Of a stretch of DNA of 64,000 bases, positions 53,192 through 60,958 are shown one piece after another; position 1 is the first letter of the stretch; each line of letters begins with the position of its first letter. Made by a program: the position numbers and the translations under genes. Where the stretch lies: positions 372,001-436,000 of the forward strand of contig NZ_BDAX01000009.1 in assembly GCF_001612665.1 (NCBI RefSeq), read 5' to 3'. This stretch comes from Nocardia alba NBRC 108234. Lineage in GTDB: Bacteria; Actinomycetota; Actinomycetes; Mycobacteriales; Mycobacteriaceae. The notes beneath the pieces are model-generated. The model searched no databases and was not told where the DNA came from. It saw only the letters and a list, made by a program, of their open reading frames with translations.

Positions 53192-54927
53192 CCGCCGACG
53201 CGATCGTGCTCGCCGGTGGGCGAGCCAGCCGAATGGGTGGCATCGACAAACCGGCGATCATGATCGGTGGGCGGTCGATGCTCGACGCCGCGCTGGATTC
53301 GGTGCGCGACTGCGCCGAGGTGGTCGTGGTCGGACCGCATCGTCACGAACTCGATGCCCGATTCGGGCAGGTTCGTGAGGTACCGCCGGGTTCGGGCCCG
53401 GTCGCCGCGATCGGCACCGGCCTCACCGCACTCGGCTCCGCCGCGCCCTGGGTGGTCGTGCTCGCGGCCGACATGCCCTTCCTCACCGACGAGACCGTCC
53501 ACGAACTGCTGCGCAGCGCGGCCGCGTCCAGCGCTGATGCCGTTTTCGCGATCGACGATTCCGGTCGCCCGCAGTACCTTGTCGGCGCCTGGCGGCGCAG
53601 TGCGCTGGTGACGGCGCTGGCCGAACTGGGATCGCTGGTGAACCAGCCGATGAAGGCCATCGTGCCCGCCGCGACCGTTCTCGTCGAACTACCCGACATC
53701 GCCGACTGCGATACCCATGACGAGGTACGCCGCGCCCGCGAGTCCTTCGCCGCCGACCGTGCGGCGCCCCGCCTCGATCTCACCGAAGCACGCGAACGGA
53801 TCGGCGCGGGCCTGACTCCCCTGGTCGCCTACGAGGCCGCGCTGAGCGAGGTTGCCGGCGCCGCGCTGGCGGCGCCGATCACCGCCGCGGGTCCGCTACC
53901 CCGGTTCGATGTCTCGGCCATGGACGGTTACGCCGTGTGCGGCGACGGTCCGTGGCAGCTGCGCCGCGACGTCGGATTCGCGGGTGGCGCGCGGCCGACG
54001 GGACTGCTCCCCGGCGAGGCGGTGCGCATCGCCACCGGCGCGCACGTCCCCGACGGCACCACCTCGGTGGTGCGCGACGAATTCGCCGCGCTCACCGGCG
54101 ACGAACTGGCCCGCCTGCCCGACAGCCCGATTCGCGGCGATGTCCGAAAGAGCGGTGAGGACAGCAATATCGGCGACCTGGTAGCACCGGCGGGCACCCG
54201 GGTCACCGCTGCGCTGCGTTCAGCGGCGGCCTCGGTCGAGGTCACCACCGGCACGGTCCGTGGACCCGTGCGAGCGCGAATTGTCATGACAGGCGACGAG
54301 ATTCGTAGCACCGGCCCGCTCCAGACCGGCCAGACCCGCGACTCGATCGGGCCGGTGCTGCCGGATCTGCTCGCGGGCTGCGGTGTTCGTGTCGTCGACC
54401 GTGTCCATCTGCGCGATACCGTGCACGGCTTCGATGACATGCTCACCGACACGGCCGATTTCGATCTGCTCGTCGTAGTCGGCGCCACCGGCGGCGGCGC
54501 GGCCGATCAACTCCGCACCGCCATCGCCCGCGCCGAGGCCGACATCGTGGTCCCCCGACTCGCGCTGCGCCCCGGCGGTTCCACCATTGTCGCCGAACTT
54601 CCCAGCGGCCCAACGGTCCTCGGCCTGCCCGGCAACCCCTTCGCGGCCATCGCCGTCCTGCTCGCCCTCACCCCCGCGATCGTCGCCGCCCGCACCGGCT
54701 CGCCGCTGCCCCGCGCGATCCTCGGCCCACTGCACAACGCCGCCGCCATCACCGCCCCGGTCCACCGCATCACCCCCGCCCGCTACGCCTCCGACGGCGG
54801 CTGGCTCGGCGACCCCACGGTCCGCACCGCCCACCTCGCCGGCCTGATCGACCGCGACGGCCTTGTCATCGTCCCGCCCGACGCCACCGACGGAACAACG
54901 GTTGAATTCCTGCCACTCCTATCCTGA
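53188..54927 (+). CDS. MobA-MoeA fusion: molybdenum cofactor guanylyltransferase and molybdotransferase
   Basis: A 579-residue two-domain protein. Residues 1-185 are a MobA-type nucleotidyltransferase (IVLAGGRASRMGGIDKP, LAADMPFLTDET). Residues 200-579 are MoeA (PRFDVSAMDGYAV, IATGAHVPDGTTSV, MTGDEIRSTG, VVVGATGGGAADQ, GLPGNPFAAIAV). MoeA inserts molybdenum into molybdopterin; MobA adds GMP to make the bis-guanine dinucleotide cofactor. Fusing successive steps of cofactor assembly is plausible. ATG 53188 overlaps the end of the possible leader peptide. No other moa/mog genes are nearby. Confidence 0.88.
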   Translation: MTADAIVLAGGRASRMGGIDKPAIMIGGRSMLDAALDSVRDCAEVVVVGPHRHELDARFGQVREVPPGSGPVAAIGTGLTALGSAAPWVVVLAADMPFLTDETVHELLRSAAASSADAVFAIDDSGRPQYLVGAWRRSALVTALAELGSLVNQPMKAIVPAATVLVELPDIADCDTHDEVRRARESFAADRAAPRLDLTEARERIGAGLTPLVAYEAALSEVAGAALAAPITAAGPLPRFDVSAMDGYAVCGDGPWQLRRDVGFAGGARPTGLLPGEAVRIATGAHVPDGTTSVVRDEFAALTGDELARLPDSPIRGDVRKSGEDSNIGDLVAPAGTRVTAALRSAAASVEVTTGTVRGPVRARIVMTGDEIRSTGPLQTGQTRDSIGPVLPDLLAGCGVRVVDRVHLRDTVHGFDDMLTDTADFDLLVVVGATGGGAADQLRTAIARAEADIVVPRLALRPGGSTIVAELPSGPTVLGLPGNPFAAIAVLLALTPAIVAARTGSPLPRAILGPLHNAAAITAPVHRITPARYASDGGWLGDPTVRTAHLAGLIDRDGLVIVPPDATDGTTVEFLPLLS

Positions 54928-55186
54928 GTAACGCACCGGTCGCGATTTACCGTTCCGGATGTCCGGGCGAATCGATCGGCACCCGATGACAAATCCCCGA
55001 ATTCACCCTGGACACGCCGAATTCGAGCTGGTCAGAGGCCTATTTTTGGCGCAGGTCTACCGTCTCGCGAAATTGGTGCTTATTGTTGGACGGGTCAGGC
55101 GTGGGACGCCCCGCACGCGAGGTGGATTGCGTCGGACAGTGCGTTGAAGGCTTAATCACTTATCCCTCGGAAAGGACCGTGTGGAG

Positions 55187-55342
55187 ATGGCTGACAAGTC
55201 TAAAAAAGCACCGAAGAAGACGCCCAAGCAGATGCCGCGCCAGCAGCAGGAGCAGCGGCAGGAGCAGGGGCGGGACTCGCAAGGGATGCCGCGAGCAGGC
55301 CAGGACGATCGGCGTGACGAGCGCCGCCCCGGCCATCACTGA
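55187..55342 (+). CDS. Tiny basic, glutamine-rich protein
   Basis: A 51-residue very hydrophilic protein rich in Lys, Arg, Gln and Pro (ADKSKKAPKKTPKQM, then a QQQEQRQEQGR stretch). It has no hydrophobic segment and is probably disordered, perhaps binding nucleic acid. ATG 55187 follows GGAAAGGA and is also preceded by GTGGAG. It is followed by a strong terminator. The 260-bp AT-richer region before it (54928-55186) holds its promoter but no other gene. I do not recognise the family. Confidence 0.65.
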   Translation: MADKSKKAPKKTPKQMPRQQQEQRQEQGRDSQGMPRAGQDDRRDERRPGHH

Positions 55343-55355
55343 AATACGTGAGTCG

Positions 55356-55387
55356 ACGAGCCGCCGGTATCGCTACCGGCGGCTCGT
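55356..55387. terminator. Terminator between the tiny basic protein and the ABC operon
   Basis: A perfect 14-bp stem (arms 55356-55369 and 55374-55387, loop TCGC), with outer ACGTGA/TCACGT also complementary, lies between convergent genes. Confidence 0.75.
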
Positions 55388-55392
55388 TCACG

Positions 55393-57309
55393 TCATGCCC
55401 CGATGCTCAGCAGCGCGCCTGCCCCGGATCCGTCCCGCCCACGCCGCGCCGTCGACGGATCGGGAACGGGCACCGCGTCGACCAGGCGGCGGGTGTACTC
55501 CTGAGCCGGTGCGGCGAATACCGCGCGCACCTCGCCGGTTTCGACGATCCGGCCCTGCCGCAGCACCACAACCCGGTCGGCGACCTGGTGCACCACGGCC
55601 AGATCGTGACTGATGAACAGGCTGGCGAAGCCGTACTCGGCGCGTAGGTCGGCGAACAGGTCGAGCACCTGCGCCTGCACCGACACATCGAGCGCACTGG
55701 TCGGCTCGTCGGCCACCAGTAGGCGCGGTGCCAGGGCCAACGCGCGAGCCAACGCCACCCGCTGACGCTGCCCACCGGACAGCTCCCCCGGCCTGCGCTG
55801 CGCGTAATCCCTTGGCAGCCGCACCGATTCGAGCAGGTTCGCGATCTTGGCGTGCAACAGCGCCCCGGACGCCGCCCGATGCACCTGCAACGGTTCGCCG
55901 ATCGAGTCGGCGACGGTACGTCGCGGATCGAGGGAGGCGCTCACGTCCTGGTGCACCAGCGCCACATGCTTACGCAGGCCACGCAGCTCGCGCCGTGACA
56001 AGCCGGCCAGCGCGACACCTTGCAGCTCGACTCGTCCGGTCGTGGCGGGGACGAGTCCGAGCGCGGTGCGCCCCAGTGTGCTCTTGCCGGACCCGGATTC
56101 CCCGACCAGTCCGAGGACTTCCCTGGGGCCGAGGGTCAGCGAGATATCTTGCAGCGCGGGGAAAGACGTGCCGCCGTGCCGTCCCGGGTACACCACCGAC
56201 AGGTCGTCGATCCGCAGCACGTCGCGATAGTCGGATTCGCCGAGCCCGCCGCCCTTTTCCGCGACCACCGCGGGGCCACGCACAACGACGCGCCGCAGAA
56301 TCCGGCGAGCGCTACTCTCCGACGCTTCCGCGGGCGCGTCGGTCTCAGGTTCGCTCGTCTGAGCCGGCGACTCGTCGTGATCGGATGGGTCGCGCGGATC
56401 GGCGTCACTGTCATCCGCCGAGGCCGTGGTGCTGTCACTGCCCGGAGCATCGGATGGCACCGAGTCATCGACCGCATCGGCGGCGGGTTCTTGATCGCCG
56501 CCCCGCGACGACACCGCGGGCAACCGCGGCACCGCCGCCAGCAACGTCCGCGTGTAGTCCTCGCCCGGGTCGGCGAACAACCCGAACACCGTCTGCTCCT
56601 CGACAACTTTCCCCTCGCGCATCACCACGACCCGGTCGGCGATCTCGGCGACCACCCCGAGGTTATGGGTGATGAACAGGATCGCCGTGCCGCGCTGACG
56701 CTGCAGCGAGCGCAGGAGTTCGAGGATCTCGGCCTGCACGGTGACATCGAGTGCGGTGGTGGGTTCGTCGGCGATGAGCAGCGCGGGCTCGCCGGACAGG
56801 GCCAGCGCGATGACCACGCGCTGCTTCTGCCCGCCGGAGAGCTGGTGCGGGTACCAGTCGAGGCGCTTGTCCGGCTCCGGAATGTCCACAGCCGTGAGCA
56901 GTTCGATCGCTCGGGTTCGCGCGGTGGCCTTGTCGGTGACGCCGTGCGCACGCAGCGCCTGGACGATCTGGGTGCCGATCTTCTGCACCGGGTTCAGCGC
57001 GGTCTGCGGCTCCTGGAAGACCATGGCGGCCTTGGTTCCCCGCAGGTCCCGCAGCACCGATTCCGCGGCGCCGACGACCTGCGTGTCCGCGAGCCGAATC
57101 GACCCGTCCGCCCGCGCCGTCGTCGGCAGCAGGCCGAGCACCGAGCGCGCGGTGAGCGATTTGCCAGAGCCGGACTCACCGACGAGCGCCACGACTTCAC
57201 CCCGGCGAACCCGCAGGCTCACCCGGTCGACGACCGTCCGGTCGCCGAAACTCACCGTCAACTCGTCGATGTCGAGCACGGGGTCGAGCTGGTCGGATGG
57301 TGCGCTCAT
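55393..57309 (-). CDS. Oligopeptide-type ABC importer, double ATPase
   Basis: A 638-residue protein with two ABC ATPase domains, the DppD and DppF types fused. Domain 1 (about 10-255) has VGESGSGKSLTARS and LSGGQKQRVVIALAL, domain 2 (about 365-620) VGESGSGKSTLGRT and LSGGQRQRVALARAL. An acidic, Ser/Asp-rich linker of about 80 residues (PSDAPGSDSTTASADDSDAD) joins them. It powers uptake by the permeases encoded upstream. ATG 57309 overlaps the permease stop (ATGA) and has AAGGAG upstream. It is the last gene of the four-gene operon running leftward from 60696. Confidence 0.93.
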   Translation of the reverse strand: MSAPSDQLDPVLDIDELTVSFGDRTVVDRVSLRVRRGEVVALVGESGSGKSLTARSVLGLLPTTARADGSIRLADTQVVGAAESVLRDLRGTKAAMVFQEPQTALNPVQKIGTQIVQALRAHGVTDKATARTRAIELLTAVDIPEPDKRLDWYPHQLSGGQKQRVVIALALSGEPALLIADEPTTALDVTVQAEILELLRSLQRQRGTAILFITHNLGVVAEIADRVVVMREGKVVEEQTVFGLFADPGEDYTRTLLAAVPRLPAVSSRGGDQEPAADAVDDSVPSDAPGSDSTTASADDSDADPRDPSDHDESPAQTSEPETDAPAEASESSARRILRRVVVRGPAVVAEKGGGLGESDYRDVLRIDDLSVVYPGRHGGTSFPALQDISLTLGPREVLGLVGESGSGKSTLGRTALGLVPATTGRVELQGVALAGLSRRELRGLRKHVALVHQDVSASLDPRRTVADSIGEPLQVHRAASGALLHAKIANLLESVRLPRDYAQRRPGELSGGQRQRVALARALALAPRLLVADEPTSALDVSVQAQVLDLFADLRAEYGFASLFISHDLAVVHQVADRVVVLRQGRIVETGEVRAVFAAPAQEYTRRLVDAVPVPDPSTARRGRDGSGAGALLSIGA

Positions 57310-58166
57310 GCCAATCTCCTTGCCCGGCCCAGTGCTTGGGCGATCAATAGGAATCCCAGGGTCAACGCGGCCACCACGACCAGCGGTCCGATCGCGATCC
57401 ACGGGTTGGCGTCGAGGTTGGCGATCGAGCCGGCGATCAGCGAACCCAGCGACGGCTGCGGGGGCAGCACGCCGATCCCGATGAAACTCATCGCGCCCTC
57501 GATGAACACCGCCACCGACAGCGACAGCGCGAACTGCACGCCGAGCGGCTCGATCGTGTTGGGCAGCACATGCTTTCGCAAGGTCCACCAGGTGTCGGCG
57601 CCGATCACCTCCGAGGCTTCCACGAACGGCTGTTCGCGCACGGCGAGCACCGCTGTGCGGATCTGCCTGCCGAAGATCGGGATCTCGGCGGCGACGATCA
57701 CGATGACCACCGCGTGCCAGCCGGGCCCGGTGATCGCGGCGAGGGTGATCCCCAGGATCAGCGTGGGGAAGGCCAGGATCAGATCGAACACCCGCTGGGC
57801 GGTCACGTCCGCGATCGGGTGGACGGTGGCGGCCAGCCCGACCAGCGCGCCGACCAGGGCGCCGATCGGCACCGCGAGCAGCGCGATCAGCAGGTCGATC
57901 CGGATGCCCGCCAGGACACGGGCGGCCACATCGCGATTGAGGTGGTCGGTGCCGAGCCAGTGCTGCGCACTCGGGCCGAGCAGGTTGGCGCCGGGGATCT
58001 GGGTGAGCGGATCGTAGGAGCTGAGCAGCCCGGCGAAGACCCCGGCCAGCGCCACTACAGCGACCAGCACCACCCCGGCCAGTCCCTGCCCGTGTCGCAG
58101 CGCGGACAAGGGTCCGTGGCGCCGTGCTGATTCATCTACGGCGACAGCGGTTTTCTCGATCGTCAC
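57306..58166 (-). CDS. ABC importer permease, DppC type
   Basis: A 286-residue inner-membrane permease with the DppC/OppC layout: helix 1 near residues 29-50, a periplasmic loop with the family motif LLGPSAQHWLGTDHLNRDVA, and five further helices. The EAA-type ATPase-contact loop is EASEVIGADTWWTLRKHVLP. GTG 58166 has GGAGG six bases upstream and overlaps the upstream permease stop (GTGA). It pairs with the DppB-type permease and the double ATPase. Confidence 0.92.
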   Translation of the reverse strand: MTIEKTAVAVDESARRHGPLSALRHGQGLAGVVLVAVVALAGVFAGLLSSYDPLTQIPGANLLGPSAQHWLGTDHLNRDVAARVLAGIRIDLLIALLAVPIGALVGALVGLAATVHPIADVTAQRVFDLILAFPTLILGITLAAITGPGWHAVVIVIVAAEIPIFGRQIRTAVLAVREQPFVEASEVIGADTWWTLRKHVLPNTIEPLGVQFALSLSVAVFIEGAMSFIGIGVLPPQPSLGSLIAGSIANLDANPWIAIGPLVVVAALTLGFLLIAQALGRARRLA

Positions 58167-59122
58167 GAGCGTCCTCCGATGCGAATGCGCGGGTCGAGCC
58201 ACGCGTGCGCGACATCGGTGATCAGCTGGATCACCACGAACACCGCCACCGACAGCAGCAACAGCACCTGCACGAGCGGATAGTCGCGACGACTGATCCC
58301 CTGCTCGATGAGCTGCCCGATGCCCGGCCAGACGAAGGCCGCTTCCACCAGCACCGCACCGCCGAGCAGCTGCCCGGTCTGGATGCCGAGCACGGTGAGC
58401 ATGGTCGGCAGGGCGTTGCGCAGCGCGCCCCTGGTGACGATCTCGCGATAGCCGATCCCGAGTGAACGTGCTGTCAGCACATACTGTTTCGCGAGTTCGG
58501 TGCGCAACGCCTCGGTGAGGAACCGGGTGAGCGCCGCCGAGACCGGCAGCGCGAGGCAGATCGCGGGCAGCAGCAGGTACTGCACCGCGATATCGGGCCG
58601 CGCGATGAATCCGTCCGGGGGCACCCCGCCCGCGGGCAGCACCGGAATCGCGACGGCGAACACCAGCACCAGCAGCGGTCCCACCACGAAGGTGGGCAGT
58701 GCGACAGCGATCGTATTGGCAGCGGCGACAACAGTATTGAGCCAGCGGCTGGGCCACAGCACCGACGCCACCGACACGACCAGACTCACCAGCACCGACA
58801 GCAGCAGCGCGGTCACCGTGAGCACCAGCGTGTTGGTGAGTCCGCGGCCGACCAGGTCGGTGATCTCGCCGCCGATGATGTAGGAGCGTCCGAGGTCGAG
58901 GGTGAACACGTCGCCGAGCCACTGCAGATACTGCACCGGGATCGACCGGTCGAGGCCGAGCTGGTGACGGATCACCTCGATGGTCTGCGGTGTCGCGTCA
59001 TTGCCCGCCAGGATGGTGGCGGGGTCACCCGGGACGAGCCGCAGCAGTAGGAAGATCAGTAGCGAGGCCCCGAACAGCACCAGCAACGCCGAGGGGAGTC
59101 GGTGCAGCAGGTAGCGCGTCAT
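58163..59122 (-). CDS. ABC importer permease, DppB type
   Basis: A 319-residue inner-membrane permease with the DppB/OppB start MTRYLLHRLPSALLVLFGAS, followed by FLLLRLVPGDPATILAG and the loop HQLGLDRSIPVQYLQWLGDV. The ATPase-contact loop is TARSLGIGYREIVTRGALRN. About six helices. ATG 59122 overlaps the stop of the substrate-binding protein gene (ATGA). It forms the translocation pore with the DppC-type permease. Confidence 0.93.
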   Translation of the reverse strand: MTRYLLHRLPSALLVLFGASLLIFLLLRLVPGDPATILAGNDATPQTIEVIRHQLGLDRSIPVQYLQWLGDVFTLDLGRSYIIGGEITDLVGRGLTNTLVLTVTALLLSVLVSLVVSVASVLWPSRWLNTVVAAANTIAVALPTFVVGPLLVLVFAVAIPVLPAGGVPPDGFIARPDIAVQYLLLPAICLALPVSAALTRFLTEALRTELAKQYVLTARSLGIGYREIVTRGALRNALPTMLTVLGIQTGQLLGGAVLVEAAFVWPGIGQLIEQGISRRDYPLVQVLLLLSVAVFVVIQLITDVAHAWLDPRIRIGGRS

Positions 59123-60696
59123 GACAGGAAGGTGTCGGTGAGGACGAGTTCGCGCCGCTTGGTCCAGGCGAGACCGTGCACCTTGCTGGTGGTGGAGAAC
59201 TGCTGGAAACGCACGCCGATCTCGATCAGGAACAGCCCTTCGAGCAGCTGGTCGGTGACGGCCTGGTAGGCGCGCACCGCCTCGGGTCCGGTGCCCTGCG
59301 CCAGCTGCCATGCCGTGTCGGCAGCCGCGGTGTAGGCGGGCGATTCGTAGCGCGAGGCATTGCGGCGGGCGTTGAACGGGTAGGCGCTCACCGTGAGCGT
59401 CGACGGGACGAACTGTGCCCACGAGTGGTCGGTGACCCACAGTCCACGGAACTGCTGGCCGGTGAGTTGCTTGACGAAGGTGGCGGCGTCGACCGGGTCG
59501 AGTTCGACCTCGATGCCGATATCGGCGAGGTTGGCCTGCACGATCTGGGCGACCTCGCCGTACCCGGGGGCGAAGGTCAGCGGCAGCTTCGGCGGCTTGG
59601 TCGCCTGCCCGAGGAGCTGCTTGGCCTTGCCGATATCGCGGTTGAAGCGGGTGTTGCGGGATTGGTCGAAGGCGGGCGAGTTCTTGGGCCACGGGACGTT
59701 GAGCGGATATCCCGCGCCGCGGAACACCTCGTTGACGATGCGTTCACGGTCGAGGGAGTAGGCGATGGCCTGGCGAACCCGCACATCGGCCAGCGTCGGT
59801 TCGGTCACGTTGACGCCGACATAGGCTTGCAGCTCGGCGCCTTCGAGGTCGTGCACCGTGAATCCGCCGCTCTTGCCGAGGTTCTCGGCATCGCGGTAGC
59901 CGAGTTCGCGCGCCGCGGCGATCTGACCGGACTTCAACGCGTTGAGCAGCGCGTTCGGGTCGGGGATGATCGAGACCTCGACCCGGTCGAGGTAGGGCCG
60001 CTCGGGGTTGCGGTAGTCCGGGTTCTTCTCGAAGACCAACTGCGAGTTCGGTACGCGCTGGACGTATTTGAACGGTCCGGTGCCGATGTAGGTGTCGCCG
60101 GTGCCGAGCTTGTCCGCCGTTTCGCTGTCCAGGATCGGCACGGTGTCGAGCAGGTCGAAGATGTTGCTCAGCGGGTGGGCGAGCTGCAACACGATCCGCG
60201 TCGGCGAGACGATGTCGAACCCGGTGACGGCGGCCGCCGAACTACGCAGCTGCGCGGACCATTTGGCGTCGGCGTAGGTGCGAATCGAGAACTCCACGTC
60301 CTTGGCGGTGAAGGGGCGCCCGGTATGGAATTTCACGTCGTCGCGCAGGTCCAGGCTCAGCGAGCGGCCGTCGGCGGCGAGCTGCCACGACTTGGCGAGT
60401 AAGGGGCGCGGTTCCAGGGTGTCGTTCGGGTAGCGGATCAGCGATTCGTAGACCAGGCCGATCACGACCGGGGTCGCGCCGGTGTTGGTGAGCAGGTTCG
60501 CAGGCACCAGGTCCTCCCGGATGCCGACCTTCAGGGTGCCGCCGCGCACCGGGGTCGCGTCGTCTCCGCCCGCCTTCTGTTCCGAGACCGCCGAGGTGCA
60601 GGCCGCCAGCGCGGCGCCGCCGAAGATGGCCGCGGCAGCGATACCGCCGGTGCGCAGGAAGTTTCGACGGCCGAAGCCACCGGGAGTTGAGCTCAT
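59119..60696 (-). CDS. ABC importer substrate-binding lipoprotein (oligopeptide type)
   Basis: A 525-residue solute-binding protein of family 5 (DppA/OppA type). The signal is twin-arginine plus lipobox: GRRNFLRTGGIAAAAI then GAALAACTS, so it is exported folded and lipid-anchored at the Cys. Family motifs are YESLIRYPNDTLEPRPLLAK, DDVKFHTGRPFTAKDVEFSI and VRQAIAYSLDRERIVNEVF. Family 5 proteins bind peptides, nickel chelates, opines or other amphiphiles. Its divergence from an arylsulfatase suggests a sulfur-containing ligand; this is inference. ATG 60696 is chosen; ATG 60720 would lengthen the signal. Confidence 0.9.
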   Translation of the reverse strand: MSSTPGGFGRRNFLRTGGIAAAAIFGGAALAACTSAVSEQKAGGDDATPVRGGTLKVGIREDLVPANLLTNTGATPVVIGLVYESLIRYPNDTLEPRPLLAKSWQLAADGRSLSLDLRDDVKFHTGRPFTAKDVEFSIRTYADAKWSAQLRSSAAAVTGFDIVSPTRIVLQLAHPLSNIFDLLDTVPILDSETADKLGTGDTYIGTGPFKYVQRVPNSQLVFEKNPDYRNPERPYLDRVEVSIIPDPNALLNALKSGQIAAARELGYRDAENLGKSGGFTVHDLEGAELQAYVGVNVTEPTLADVRVRQAIAYSLDRERIVNEVFRGAGYPLNVPWPKNSPAFDQSRNTRFNRDIGKAKQLLGQATKPPKLPLTFAPGYGEVAQIVQANLADIGIEVELDPVDAATFVKQLTGQQFRGLWVTDHSWAQFVPSTLTVSAYPFNARRNASRYESPAYTAAADTAWQLAQGTGPEAVRAYQAVTDQLLEGLFLIEIGVRFQQFSTTSKVHGLAWTKRRELVLTDTFLS

Positions 60697-60958
60697 CGTG
60701 AAGATCCTCGAAAGACGCATCGACCCGCGCGGCGGGCCGAGGAGGGTGCACAGGGCACCGTGGGAAGGGAACACATCGGCTCGGCCGCGAACGTCGTGGG
60801 CGTTCGTCAGCCGCGCGGGACGCGACACGAACAGCAGCAGGGTGGCTGATTCGTGGGCACGGCAGTGACGCTAACAAGTTGCGGTGCACCGGTCACCGAT
60901 TCCACGCACTCTGCATATAACCCTGGTGACCAGCGGATATGTCACCTTTACTGCCAGC

